DNA from: Pochonia chlamydosporia 170
Taxonomy: Eukaryota; Ascomycota; Sordariomycetes; Hypocreales; Clavicipitaceae
Assembly (NCBI RefSeq): GCF_001653235.2
Contig: NC_035796.1
Location: 1,426,001 to 1,490,000 of the forward strand
Reading direction: 5' to 3'
Length of the DNA: 64,000 nucleotides
Both the position numbers and the translations under genes were made by a program. This document shows, one piece after another, positions 33,943-45,034 of the stretch. The notes under the pieces were generated by a model. That model worked only from the letters and a program-made list of their open reading frames with translations, made no database searches and was not told where the DNA came from. Within the stretch, counting starts at the first letter, position 1, and the number at the start of each line of letters is the position of its first letter.

Positions 33943-35293
33943 TTTGAAAGACTCCAATGGGATTTACACCTGGCGATTTACTGGAGAGATGACTTTGATA
34001 TTGTGTCAAAATAAGTGTAAATGAAAATTTAGTGGCAATGTCAGATACCACTTTGCTGGCCATGAACTGGTTTGGGTGGACTGCCGTGCTACCAGACATT
34101 TGACACTGTGGCCATGGCGTATATGCTCACGTGACATCCAAATATCCTTGGCCTGGCTGTCAATAGCCATTCGCACAACAAGGAAAAAGGGCTAGATGAA
34201 ATTATTTTGAAGAAATTGAAACAAAATCCAGGTAAACTAATTTTCTGTTCCCTTTCATGTAGCATTGACTTCGCCTGAGATGATCTACTGAATATGCCGT
34301 CTTCATGCCTGTAAACCAGCCCGTTCCACCTTAGTCAGCATTCACACAAGAACCCCATTCTGAGATTTAGCATTGACGGGCGATGGACCAGAGCAAGAAG
34401 GAGGCTGAGGAATCTACCGACGCTAATAAGTCATTTTCCAGCCAGCACATTTGAAAGCTCACTCGCTCGCCTCACCCTTCGCTTCTGGCAACAGCCTCAC
34501 GTCCCAGCTTCTTTTTTTGGGTGTTGCTTGAAGACCAAGACCTAACGCAAGCCCCCTCTCGGCTCGACCCTTGCAATCGGCTTGAAGCATCTCTCGGACC
34601 GCCCGCAGCAAACAAAGTTATTAGGCCGTAGAGCTCGAAGTGCTCCACTGGCATCTGGTTTGGTGCGGTCTGGCACTGTAAGTAGTTGTGTCCAGTCCTG
34701 TCTTGACCTCCAGTCTAGTGTCGTCCATAGTCCCAGCCTTTGTTCTGTCGCGGAAATCCGACTTTGGCATTCGAACTCTTCCATCCACAGCGAAAACCCC
34801 CACCGTCAACCTCCCCTCCAACAACCCTTCATCTTGTCCATCGCCATTGCACCCGATCTTGAACAACGGTCCGGTGTTTGGATAGCCTATTCTAAATTTG
34901 TCCTCTTCTAGGTCCGTCCGCCTGTTGAGTTCGACAAAGGAGGCCGCTGTTGATGCGCGCGACCGGCCGTCGTCGCAGCGCACTGCTACCCGATCAAGTC
35001 TGAGCAGCTTGAAGCGATGCCTATTTAACCACGACGATGATTACCACCACTCTGAATTTTGTCCGCTGTCTCGTATCGATCGATTCTGCTTTCTGATTTC
35101 GATTCATTTTCTGTCGCTTCCTGTCGCCTTGGTCTGCGAATTGCGATTCTCATCGGACCGACCCTTGCACCCTTGTAGTCTAACATAATTTTTTGTCCGA
35201 TTCATCTTCATCATCTTCCTCGAAGTCATCAGCGTTACCTCTTGTTGGATACCCAACTTTTTCGTCTTCTTCTTCTTGGCGTCAGACTTTACC
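33943..35293. promoter_or_regulatory. Divergent promoter and long leader of the R3H-SUZ gene
   Basis: 1.35 kb between the zinc-knuckle ATG and the R3H-SUZ ATG, with no supported gene. From about 34.6 kb it becomes pyrimidine-rich, with CCAGTC/CTGGTC elements at about 34660-34730 resembling the leaders of the casein kinase and acetyltransferase-fusion genes. Confidence 0.5.
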
Positions 35294-37919
35294 ATGGCGA
35301 CCGCACAAGTTTCCCCGGACTTGCCCAAGCCTTCTTTTGCAAAGGTAGGTCAACAGAGAAAACTCCTTCAACGCTACATGTTTGCCTAATACTGATACCC
35401 AATGTGCCATTTAGGTCGCGGCCTCTGTCACAAAGGAACCTGCGTCAGCAGCTACCGCTGCCAAAAATGATTTAAATATACCCATCACAGCCGTCATTGC
35501 CGATGGTTCGTCCAATCACGAGAGCAAACGAGCTGCAGCATCCAAATCAAATGGAGCCGCCGCCATAACATCATCCCTAAATGACCTCAGCATCTCCTCA
35601 AAAGTCCCTAGCTTGGTGGTTGATGGACGTGGGTCGATGCTCGAAGCCGAACGTCAACGATCCCAACCAGGAAAGGAGAGCGGTTCAGATGATTCTCAGA
35701 AATGCGATTCTAGCTCAGAACTGGGCACTAAGCCACCTAGTTTAGACGGGAAGAGCATTACGTCCGGGACGACATTTGCGCTTGACGAAAAGGAGTCACT
35801 CCGCCCTGACGATAGTGCTAGTGTTAAGGCTGCGGCGGAGGACGATGACACTTTTTCCATCCGTGGTTCGCTGGTGGCTGGTTCTCGAATGAGCTCGGAT
35901 GTAGCTGTTAGGACCAAGGGAATGCTGGCAGGAGACTTGGCCGAGCGACGGGCAGCCCATGCCGCGATGGGTGTCCCTCCTCATGGTATCCTCACTCCAC
36001 AGAGTGCTTCGTCTGAACGTGGCCAACCTCTCGCTGCAGCTGTCCCCCTGAGTGCAGAAGGATCTTCCGATGCCCTGAACGTGATATACCGACAGGCTCC
36101 CGACGAAAAGCTTCTGGATGCGTTGGCAAGCCCTAGAGATCGGTACTTTTTACTTCGACTGGAAAAGGATGTGATTGACTTCGTTCAAGATTCCAAGTAC
36201 GTCCTTTTGGCCTAAAAGGGACCTAACTTGTGCCCGCTAACAACCGTGCAGGGAACCGTACATGGATTTGCCGCCATCCAACTCCTTCTGTAGGATGCTG
36301 ACGCATAAACTTGCCGATTATTACCACATGACACATTCCTATGAACCTCACATTGGGTCAGTTCGAATTTTCAGAACTCCGTTCTGCCGGGTCCCGCCAT
36401 CTTTGGCCAATATGGCTCCTCCATCCAACCCATCTACGAGTAGCACGCCGCCCCCTGCCGTCTTTCCGAGGAGGATCATGCGACGTGGTCAGGATGGGGA
36501 TGGTGTGGCGAGTTCCAACGCCTCAAAGCCTACATCAGAGTCAGGAAGTGAAATCAAGGACGGCAATAGGCTGGCTGGGAATCCCAAGTAAGCATATCTT
36601 GCGTATCTTTGGAACACTGAGGACGGTCAACTAATTCGCATAGACTTTCACGAGAAGAGCGCGAGGAGTTATATAAGCTGGCCCGCGAACGCATATTTGG
36701 CAACTCGGAAGAAAGCATTCCAGGTAAGCAATCTCGTCATCACTGTCCACCTTAGATTAACCGCAACTGACATCGGATCCAGAGAACGAGGGTGAAATTG
36801 GCATGTCTCGCACAAGTTCAATATCAGCTAGCAATAAGGCAGCCAACACGAAAAGAGCCAAATCTGGGAAGCAACGTCGAGACGATTCTGACAGTTTCGA
36901 CTCCCGACATCAGTACACCGCTTACTGGGGACCTCAACAACAGACATGGGTACCTCAGTCTCAAGGCCAGTATATCCCTTCAGCGCCCGGCCAATTTGCT
37001 CCCCAGCCTCAAACGTCATATCCAACCCAAGCCCCTCCAGCGTACAACCCACAAGCTGCTGGCTACGCCAATATGCCAGTCATGGCACCCAACCCACCGA
37101 CCTATCCCGGCTATGGCATGCCACCGGTAAGAAGCTCCCGGCTAGACCGTTCTTAGAGAAATGTGTAAGCTAACGATGTCCAAGCAATATCCACCTCAAC
37201 CACCACAACAGCAGCGATTCCCTTCTGGTGGCAGCCCTATGACAACATACGGCACTCCTGTTGGTCCTGGCGCAGCACCACCACAGCAAGTTTGGGCACA
37301 GCCAGGGTATAACCAACCCTCGTTCTCTCCACGAGCGCCGGCGCCTGCGCCCGGTCCGCCTCAGGTTGGAATTCCATATGCGTATGGACAACTCCCCGCC
37401 AACGCCAACCCCAATGACCCTAAAAGCCAGCACCCAATCCCTGGCAGCTACAACCGAAACCATGCTTTCAATCCCAAGACTCAGTCGTTTGTTCCTGGTG
37501 GAAACGGCATGCCGGTAGTGCCACCTCCACAGCCGCCCTTCACAGCTCCAGGATCCCATCACGGCAGTCCACAGATTGGCACCCCGCCTCATTTAGCTTA
37601 CGGTGCCTATCCTCCGTCTGTTCCTCAACCATTTGGCGGAGGGTACGTCATGGCACGGCAAGGATCGAGCAGCTCAATGCCCGGCTATCACACTGTTCCG
37701 CATGTCCCTTCACCACACATGCAACAGCCTCAACTACCTTCCATGCCAGCCATGCCTCATGTTCCTCCTCCACAGCAACACTTACCTCAAGCCTCTCCGG
37801 CCCATATTCCCGGCCGGCCTCCAGTGCATGTCCCTCAGGGGTCCGGCCAGATATTTACTCATTTACCTACCTACGGTAACCCGGCGAGTCTACCACAGAA
37901 GCCGGCCACCGGAATTTAG
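35294..37919 (+). CDS. R3H and SUZ domain RNA-binding protein
   Basis: 775 residues from six exons: 35294-35344, 35415-36196, 36252-36587, 36644-36723, 36783-37126 and 37185-37919. The R3H core falls on the second splice junction, with R292 and H296 in SFCRMLTHKLADYY; this domain binds single-stranded nucleic acid. The SUZ motif is split in two: PRRIMRRG at about 350-357 and LSREEREELYKLARERIF at 391-408, the latter formed by exon 4. The C-terminal 330 residues are a Pro/Gln/Gly/Tyr-rich disordered tail (QYPPQPPQQQRFPSGG and similar) of the kind found in mRNP granule proteins. The order R3H, SUZ, Pro/Gln tail matches animal R3HDM1/2 and Drosophila encore. A role in mRNA regulation is inferred. 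The 80-nt exon 4 and split motifs make this gene easy to mis-model. Confidence 0.9.
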
Positions 37920-38469
37920 GGTGCATCCATACGGTGTTTAAGGGAGCAGTTGGCCGAGTCATACAGGCGCATCTGGGCATGAATGGGCTTTTTCCTTACA
38001 TGTTTTTCTCTCTTTTTTTTATACTTTGGCGTTATCGGTGGATAGGATGATACAAAAACTCCACGTCTTGTGTTTTTTCCGTAGGGTAAACGCATTGTCA
38101 CTAGATGAAGAGCATTACATTACATTGTTAACCATATCACCTTCTCAATGAAAAGATTGCATCACGAATTTTGAAAAAATATTTTTCCATTTCAAGTTTT
38201 TTGGTTCTAATGTCTTAGCTGCCGCGTCAAATACGGCTAACCACAACGCCATAATGATGTGTTGCATTAACACGGTGCCCAGGTTTCCCTTGTTCCCTCT
38301 CTCTCACCACCGTATAAAATAAAAGAGAGGCCATGAATAGTACCGGCCCCCTTCGTAATACCACCGGACACCTCAAGCGTCCTCCCTCATATTTCTTTAG
38401 TACTGGGGCTCCACCGAACCCACTATCATAAAAAACACATGTAATTCATGCCTGCTTTTGTTTGGTGTC
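37920..38469. other. Convergent 3' region, R3H-SUZ gene and eIF3f
   Basis: 550 bp between stop codons of convergent genes; AT-rich with T runs. No gene is supported. Confidence 0.5.
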
Positions 38470-39722
38470 TTATTCCGCAGGTTCCCTTGGCTCACGTGGC
38501 TCTCTTGGTTCTCTGGGCTCTCTGGGTTCCCGAGGCTCTCGCTGCTGGCCACCGCCTCTACCACCACCACGACCACCCCGCTTGTTTCCACGCTGACCTC
38601 CCTTTTCGCCGTCGCCCTTCGCTTCGCCGTCCTTCTCGCTGCTGACTAGGTTGGCAACTGCCAGACGCTGCGAGAGATCAATCTGTGTGCGGATAGTGTT
38701 GGCCAGGTAGCTGACCATGAGAACATCCTGGATATGGTTGTTGAAGTCGTGCTCAATCTGGGAAGCGTCCACCTTGGGGGTCAGAGACAGAGCGCTCATC
38801 AGGTACTGGCCAAGAGCGTTGTTAGGTTCCTCCTCCTCGTCCAGGACGCCGTTGATCCACTCGCTCACGCGGTCCAACAGGTTCAGCGTCTGCTCGATGG
38901 ATCGTCCGAGGCTCTCGATATCTGAGACGAGGGGTGCGGTTCTGTTTTCGTTGTTCTGCGCGCTGGCGACAGCCTCGAGGGCAACACGCTCGGAGTCGCC
39001 GTAGAGAATCTTGTGAGGCACCTGGATGAAGAGGCAGCTTTCGGCGGCGCGCTCGGCGTTGACAGCCACAGGGGCGCTGATGTAGCATCTGGTCTGGATG
39101 TCCTGGCCGGGTTCGGTGGAAATGGTCATGTGGACGGCGGGATGGGGGGCCGTGCCGGTCTCAGCGCTGGCAAAGAAGTTTTGGATCAAGGCGCTGAAGC
39201 TGTTCAGCTCGGGGGACGTGGTGTACCAGCCGAGAAGGGTCTCCCTGGGAGCGGCCTTAAGGGTCAGGGCGAGCATGTTCTTCTGGTATTCGACGTCGAC
39301 TTCGACTTGGTCCTCTTCCTCGGTGTGGGGGATGGCGAAGCAGGAACGGACTTCAACCTCGGTGCCATCTTCGGAGCGGGTGCCGACGAGGGCACCGATT
39401 ACGCGGGTGGACTGGGCATTTTCGCGGGAGTCTCGTCGGACGGCATGATCGAGAACAGAAAAGACAGCCTGTTTGCGGGGGAGGTGAGGGTTAGTTTGTT
39501 GTCTTGTGCAGATGAGAATGGGCAGATGAAGTGTCAAGAGACATTCTCGCCATGGCTATGGACTCGGAGACCAAAGATTTTCATGGCCAAGCAGGAGGGG
39601 CATCTATGTACCTGAGGCTGGATGTTGACGGTAAGCGGGGCAATGCTCGACTGAAGCCCAGCATTGGTATGCGTCAAAGGACGCGCGAGGTGTATGAAGC
39701 GCTCGGTAGCGGCGGCGGCCAT
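38470..39722 (-). CDS. Translation initiation factor eIF3 subunit f
   Basis: 369 residues from two exons, 39722-39612 and 39468-38470. The start [20 protein letters not shown] leads through the splice into [12 protein letters not shown], the opening of an MPN domain running to about residue 150. The JAMM metal-binding motif is absent (GWYTTSPEL in place of GWYHSHP), as expected for this non-catalytic subunit. The helical C-terminal half includes the [19 protein letters not shown] segment that packs in the eIF3 core. The last 50 residues are unusual: an RGG box ([11 protein letters not shown]) followed by six Arg-Glu-Pro repeats. It is divergent from UTP25, 438 bp between start codons. Confidence 0.95.
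38475..38535 (-). repeat. Nine-base repeats encoding (Arg-Glu-Pro)n at the eIF3f C-terminus
   Basis: Six near-identical 9-bp units encode REP triplets directly before the stop codon, following an RGG box. Synonymous changes between units show the repeat has diverged at the DNA level while the protein repeat has been kept. Confidence 0.85.
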
Positions 39723-40160
39723 ACTGGGCAAAGTTTTGTCGAGACGAAGCGGTTTCGTTCGTTCGAGGATGCGGTATGGGCGTGGAGGGGGGTCGGGAGG
39801 TTGAGTAAAAGAAGAGGGCCCGCTTAGTCTTGCTCTGTCCTGGGTCGTTTCAATTTGTTCGCGATGCCCACCTTCAGTTTTGGACCGATTTTTCGATTTG
39901 CACGGTTTGGCTGGCTCCTGCCTGGGGTTGTGCGCGCTGATAAGCCACGATAAGGAATATGTGGCTGAGCCCCCACCATGGTTGTGGCTCGACAAGGCTG
40001 CGTCTTCGCCAATGCAAGGCTGGACTTGAAGTTTGAACTTTTTTAGCGGGTCTCGACTTTGGGTGGTTATTTGTTAGGGAAACTTGGGAAGTTTTATCTT
40101 ATTTTTTGTCGCCGGAACCCGTTCCTTTCTTTTCCTCCTTGTGTTCCATTTTGAGTCATT
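39723..40160. promoter_or_regulatory. Shared divergent promoter, eIF3f / UTP25
   Basis: 438 bp between the start codons of a translation-initiation gene and a ribosome-biogenesis gene, suggesting joint growth-dependent control. No gene lies within it. Confidence 0.6.
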
Positions 40161-42440
40161 ATGGGACCCCGAGGCAGAGGTGGTAACTTTAGAGGAAGAG
40201 GTGCCAGGGGAGGACGAGGTGGTCGCGGCGGCCGTGGTGGTCGTGGCAGAGGAAGAGGATTTACTCGGTATGGACCAGTGAGGCGATTTGATGGTGAGCG
40301 TCTGGCAGACAAAGATGAGTAAGTTTTTGCATGTTTACATAAGAATACTTCATCTGAACTCAGGAAACTCATCATGAAAGTAGGGAAAATGAGTCTGAGT
40401 CTGTGGATGACTCGGAAGATGAGCACCTGGATGATGTGGACGACAGCGCCTCTGATGATGAAGAGGAACAGCCCACCGCCAGGCCATACATGGCTTTACT
40501 GCAGAGCTTCAACGATATCAGTGCTCCCACAGCAAAGAGACGGAAATTAGGTCACAACGAACCTTCAAATCCAACCGAAAACTCTAGGGATGAGAAGATG
40601 GATGACTCAGGGGATGAAGAGCGAGACGATGTCGATGAAGTTGATGAAACTGAGGATGCTGAGAACGATGACGACCAACTTGAGGAAGAGCCAGATTCCG
40701 AAGATGAAGAAGAGCTTACAGATCCATTTGATGTTCACTTTGCGCATCCGAATGACCAGGATGTTGGGTTGGCTGTCAAAGCAATCAAGAATGACGAATG
40801 GGCTACGAAACGAGCGCTAGTTTCATCATTACGGGCTACCATCATGTCCGCCGGTTCCAGTAGCAAGATTGATATTCCTCAGCCATGCGGTACTGAAGGC
40901 TTGAAGCTAAAGCAAAAATTGCAGGAGACATCTGCAAAGAAGCTGGACAAGCTGGATAACGCACAGAAAGCAATTCTGCCACTGTTATTTGGATACAAGG
41001 ATATCTTTCACTGTGATCGAACGGTGAAGAACTCTACTGGGTTGAGACAAGCGGCGTGTCTGCATGCTTTGAATCACGTCTTCAAGTAAGTTGCCTCTTG
41101 AGCACTTGGAGCTGCATAGTTCACTAACATTGCCCAGGACAAGAGATCGTGTCATCAAGAACAACTACAAGTTAGCCAAGGAAGGCGACGACACGGAATT
41201 AGAACTTCGGGATCAAGGCTTCACCCGACCAAAGGTCCTCTTCCTATTACCCACAAGGAATTCCTGCGCCAAAATCGTCAACATCATTCGGGATCTCTGT
41301 GATATTGATCAACAAGAAAACCGAAAACGGTTTGACGAATCGTACATCGACAAAGAAAACAACTTTGGCCAGGACAGACCAGAGGATTTCAGAGACTTAT
41401 TTGAGGGCAATGACGACGATATGTTTCGACTCGGAGTCAAATTCACCCGCAAAACAATCAAGTACTTTTCTCAATTTTACAATTCAGACATACTCCTTGC
41501 AAGCCCTCTCGGCCTCCGAATGGCAATTGGCTCAGAGGAGGAAAAGAAGAAGACCGACTTTGACTTTTTGAGTTCCATTGAGATGGTCATTGTCGACCAG
41601 GCGGATGCGTTGCTCATGCAAAATTGGGAACACATAGAGTACATTTTCGAGCACTTAAACTTGCAGCCAAAAGATGCGCACGGCTGCGACTTTAGCCGTC
41701 TTCGAAACTGGTACCTCGAAGACTGGGCAAAGTACTTTAGACAAACCATTGTCTTGTCGGCCTTCAACACACCTGAACTGGCTGAGCTCCAACGATCATA
41801 TTGTCACAACTGGGCTGGCAAGATTCGCCTGCAGCCCGAATACCAAGGCATGATTCAACAACTGGGCATCAAGGCAAAGCAGACATTCTCACGGTTCCAA
41901 TCATCATCCGTGGAAAAGGACCCTGACGCCAGGTTCGAATACTTTGTCTCGACCATCGTACCGACACTTGTCAAGCGTGTCAAAGATACAACTGGCACGC
42001 TGCTTTTCATTCCCTCATATCTCGACTTTGTCCGCGTGCGTAACTATTTTGCCAATTCGCCCATCATGAGCGACGTGACCTTTGGCGCCGTGTCAGAATA
42101 TACCGACGTTCCTGAGGCTTCTCGAGCGCGCTCCCATTTCTTGTCTGGCCGCCACCGTGTGCTGCTGTACACGGAGCGAGCGCATCATTTCAGACGGTAC
42201 CAGTTTCGCGGAGTGCAAAGGGTCATATTCTATGGATTGCCGGATAATCACCTCTTTTATAAGGAGATTGCGGGTGAGTATCTGGCTAAGAGCGAGCAGG
42301 ACCTCAAGATTGAACCGGCGCAAGGCACTGTACGGGTCATGTTTTCCAAGTATGATGTTATGAAGCTGGAAAGGGTGGTGGGTTCAAAGAGGGTTGGGAA
42401 GATGATTCAGGAGCGTGGCGATACTTTTGACTTTGTGTAA
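40161..42440 (+). CDS. UTP25: U3 snoRNA-associated protein 25 (Utp25, DIEXF homologue)
   Basis: 720 residues from exons 40161-40318, 40384-41085 and 41138-42440. Utp25 is an SSU-processome component needed for 18S rRNA maturation, with a DEAD-box-helicase-like fold but degenerate motifs. The N-terminus is an RGG tract ([11 protein letters not shown] continuing to RGRGRGF), then long acidic stretches ([13 protein letters not shown] and others). The C-terminal two thirds carry family segments: [47 protein letters not shown] (VDQAD where an active helicase has DEAD), [12 protein letters not shown] and [11 protein letters not shown]. The acceptor of intron 1 is chosen as GTAG at 40383 because it is the only one keeping the frame. 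The RGG start is notable and fits nucleolar RNA binding. Confidence 0.94.
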
Positions 42441-42684
42441 ATACTATGAAGGGAGTGCAAATTACTCGACTAACTCGGTAACACGGAGTATATACAACGA
42501 GATATTCCACTGGCTGCCGTAACTTTTAGTCTAGACTCAGCCGGGGAATGCATTTGCCACCGACTCTAATGCATGATCAAGTTGTATTATCTATCAAAAT
42601 GCCACTCAGATGTGCGAATGTTATGTACCTTGGCTGAACTCAGCTATCTGTCATTGTATGGGTTGCAGCCTTCGTATACCATTC

Positions 42685-43188
42685 CTAAACCCCTTGCCTC
42701 CTCAACCTACCCAGAAACTTTTCATCCTCCACCTCTTCCATCCTAATGCCAAATAGTTCCGCATAAAGCGGCGCAAGATGATGCGGGCCACAAGGCCGGG
42801 CATCACCGCTTGCCCGCCGCTTCTCAAGGAAATCCTTGAGTACATTGCAAATCGCTTCGTCCAAAGACTTTCCGATAATAGCTTCTGTGGCCACGGAGGT
42901 GATTTGGGGCCCAACTTCCACATCAACCGTTGCGCTCTTCACGACTTCGGCTTCCTGAGCAGTGAAATACGGTGAACTGATGTATTGTTCGCAAATGGTT
43001 GCGTTCAGCCTTCTGGCAGAAGAAGGATTCTTTTCAACGTTGCGAAGGTCGTGTATTAGGACTCGGACCTTGTATCCTAGGTTGGAATCTGTCCTAATGG
43101 CCGATGTGGTCTGAGGTATTGTTGAAGGTGCTGGCGATGATGCCCGTGGGCGACTCGCTTTTGTTCCATGTCGTTTTCCTTTCGCCAT
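42685..43188 (-). CDS. Orphan protein A, homologous to its divergent neighbour
   Basis: Unrecognised 167-residue protein. ATG 43188 (MAKGKRHGTK) is the first true ATG in the frame. The first 35 residues are basic and disordered; the rest is predicted mixed alpha/beta. Residues 46-80 (HDLRN through YISSPYF) and 136-148 (HHLAPLYAELFGI) align without gaps to the C-terminal part of the protein encoded on the opposite strand at 43513-44637. Signal peptide and membrane segments are absent. I know no domain name for the shared module. The two genes share a 324 bp promoter. Confidence 0.65.
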   Translation of the reverse strand: MAKGKRHGTKASRPRASSPAPSTIPQTTSAIRTDSNLGYKVRVLIHDLRNVEKNPSSARRLNATICEQYISSPYFTAQEAEVVKSATVDVEVGPQITSVATEAIIGKSLDEAICNVLKDFLEKRRASGDARPCGPHHLAPLYAELFGIRMEEVEDEKFLGRLRRQGV

Positions 43189-43512
43189 TGTTCCCACGTG
43201 GCTTCTGTCACGACAATAGGAATAGTGTTTAGTATTGTCTGCGTTGTGAAATCAACTTGAGAAGAAAGTGAGAAAGTGAGAAAGTGAGAAAGTGAGAAAG
43301 TGAGATTTGGTGAAGAGCCTAAAGAGCAGGGACCGCTTGATGTGAAGGCAGGTTGGGGTATAAATAGGGCCTTCGATAAAGTCTTGTGATTGTCTAGTGG
43401 AATATGTTATACAGAACTCTAACGTACACATACTTTCCAACCATCTTCTTCCACTGTCAAACTTCGCCTTACTGAACTCTAACCTGCGACTGCGCCTGAG
43501 ACGCTCGCCAGC
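43189..43512. promoter_or_regulatory. Shared divergent promoter of the orphan pair
   Basis: 324 bp between the two start codons. It contains a five-copy octamer tandem repeat at 43265-43304 placed about 80 bp upstream of orphan A's ATG. Confidence 0.6.
43265..43304. repeat. Five perfect tandem copies of AAAGTGAG
   Basis: The 8-bp unit repeats five times without mismatch, followed by ATTT. Perfect copies imply recent slippage and likely length variation between strains. Confidence 0.95.
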
Positions 43513-44637
43513 ATGTCCCCCAAGAAAACAAAGACCCAAAGCCAGAAACAGGCTGGAAATGGGCGTCAGCAATTATGGTTCTTTCTGAATGAAGGAATGA
43601 ACAGAAATTCTTTCACCCAAGGCGCTTATACCTTTGAAGAGGTCAAAAAGCATACCATGAGTCTCCAAACCTGCATTAAGCTAAGTGGAGGCAAGGGAAC
43701 CGTCGAGGAACATTCTTTTTACATTCATTCCGACAGTATGAGTTCCGCAGTGCAAATGCTTAATGACGAAAGTATCATTGCTACATACAATCTTTACTGC
43801 ACGAAAGATAATGTGGTAACTGTGATAGTTCGAAAAGCTACTGAGCCATCCCCAAATTCTTCCCGCACTCCTTCCCACGCAAACTCTCGTTCCTCGCGAC
43901 GAAGTTTGTCCGCAAGTCATGGAATTTCTGTGCCCGAAGTACTTATCCAGCCAAAAATACGACACAGATCGGAGAGTACTGATATGGAGACTATGGAGAA
44001 GATTGAGGACGAACGAAACATGGTGTCGATGGTCTCTAACGAGAACGTAATGACTTTCACAAAGGATTACTTGCTGGGTAAATATTGTATTACCCCAAAC
44101 CTTTTACGACATGCTAACAATTCATTGATGATAGGTTGGATCGAATCCCAGCTTACGGACTTGAAAAATCCAACTGAAGTTACTGTCCATTCTATTGGAC
44201 CTAGTGGAATCTCGCAGCCTGTTCAGCTTACCGCGGATATTTGGCAGAGAAACTTACTCCGAGGACCATGGAAAGAACCATTCATTAGGATTTGGGACGA
44301 TTTCATTCGGGCTGAGTCCAAGAAAGAAGAAATGCTTTCCGAAATCATGACCAATAACCCACGGTTTCACCAAGGTTGCCTGGAGTTTATTTATGACCTC
44401 CGAAACTATGGTAACAATAAGGGTTCACGAGCTCGTTTAGAAGGAAACGGTCACAAGTTTTACATCGGGGCTCCATACTTTGATGATGCCACGAGAGACA
44501 GGATTCTCCAGCTCCCAAACTATTGTGGTACTCTCCAGCTTGCCCTGGAGGATTTGGAAAGAAAGAGATCTGGGAGCTCGATCTGCGCTTCGCATGACCT
44601 ATCGCCTATTTTCGAGTCCGCTCTGGGTGTTTCTTAG
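43513..44637 (+). CDS. Orphan protein B, larger homologue of orphan A
   Basis: Unrecognised protein. The ORF is open for 374 codons but contains a likely 57-nt intron (44078-44134: GTAAAT donor, GCTAAC branch, GATAG acceptor) whose length is a multiple of three; removal gives 355 residues and the junction DYLLGWIESQL. The N-terminal 110 residues (WFFLNEGMNRNSF to VVTVIVRKA) look like a compact alpha/beta domain, followed by a Ser/Arg-rich linker (about 115-150). The C-terminal part has IYDLRN, YIGAPYF and HDLSPIFESALGV, matching orphan A at the same spacing. No signal peptide or membrane span is visible. Function unknown. Confidence 0.68.
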   Translation: MSPKKTKTQSQKQAGNGRQQLWFFLNEGMNRNSFTQGAYTFEEVKKHTMSLQTCIKLSGGKGTVEEHSFYIHSDSMSSAVQMLNDESIIATYNLYCTKDNVVTVIVRKATEPSPNSSRTPSHANSRSSRRSLSASHGISVPEVLIQPKIRHRSESTDMETMEKIEDERNMVSMVSNENVMTFTKDYLLGKYCITPNLLRHANNSLMIGWIESQLTDLKNPTEVTVHSIGPSGISQPVQLTADIWQRNLLRGPWKEPFIRIWDDFIRAESKKEEMLSEIMTNNPRFHQGCLEFIYDLRNYGNNKGSRARLEGNGHKFYIGAPYFDDATRDRILQLPNYCGTLQLALEDLERKRSGSSICASHDLSPIFESALGVS

Positions 44638-45034
44638 GATAAAACGCAAGGAAGGGGCAAGGTGAATAGGAAGGAATTTGGCGGTCTGAAGTTTCGAGCG
44701 AAGGAAATTGTGAAGAAAGGTAGCAAGTTTTTTACTGGCAACCGCAGTTAAGGCTTGACTGGAAGGCATTGTTCGAGATAGCCATTATGATGCAGGTTTC
44801 GGTGTCATACGCCTCAGAATCTTCTCGGGGCCTGGGTAATCTTCTGTGAGATTATGCCTGCCAGGTGAGGCTAGAAGCAATGGTTTAGCTTTGAAAATCT
44901 ACTTCACTTGCCCCTGTTTACACAGCGTACACTTGATAGTCATGATATTGGTATATAAAATACAACGTACAGCATATTTGTACATGGCGGATAATCCCGC
45001 CCTCGCCTTTTCTTCTCCCCCATCCTTCATCCAT
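44638..45034. other. Convergent 3' region
   Basis: 397 bp between the stop codons of orphan B and mitochondrial bL17. No gene is supported. Confidence 0.5.
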
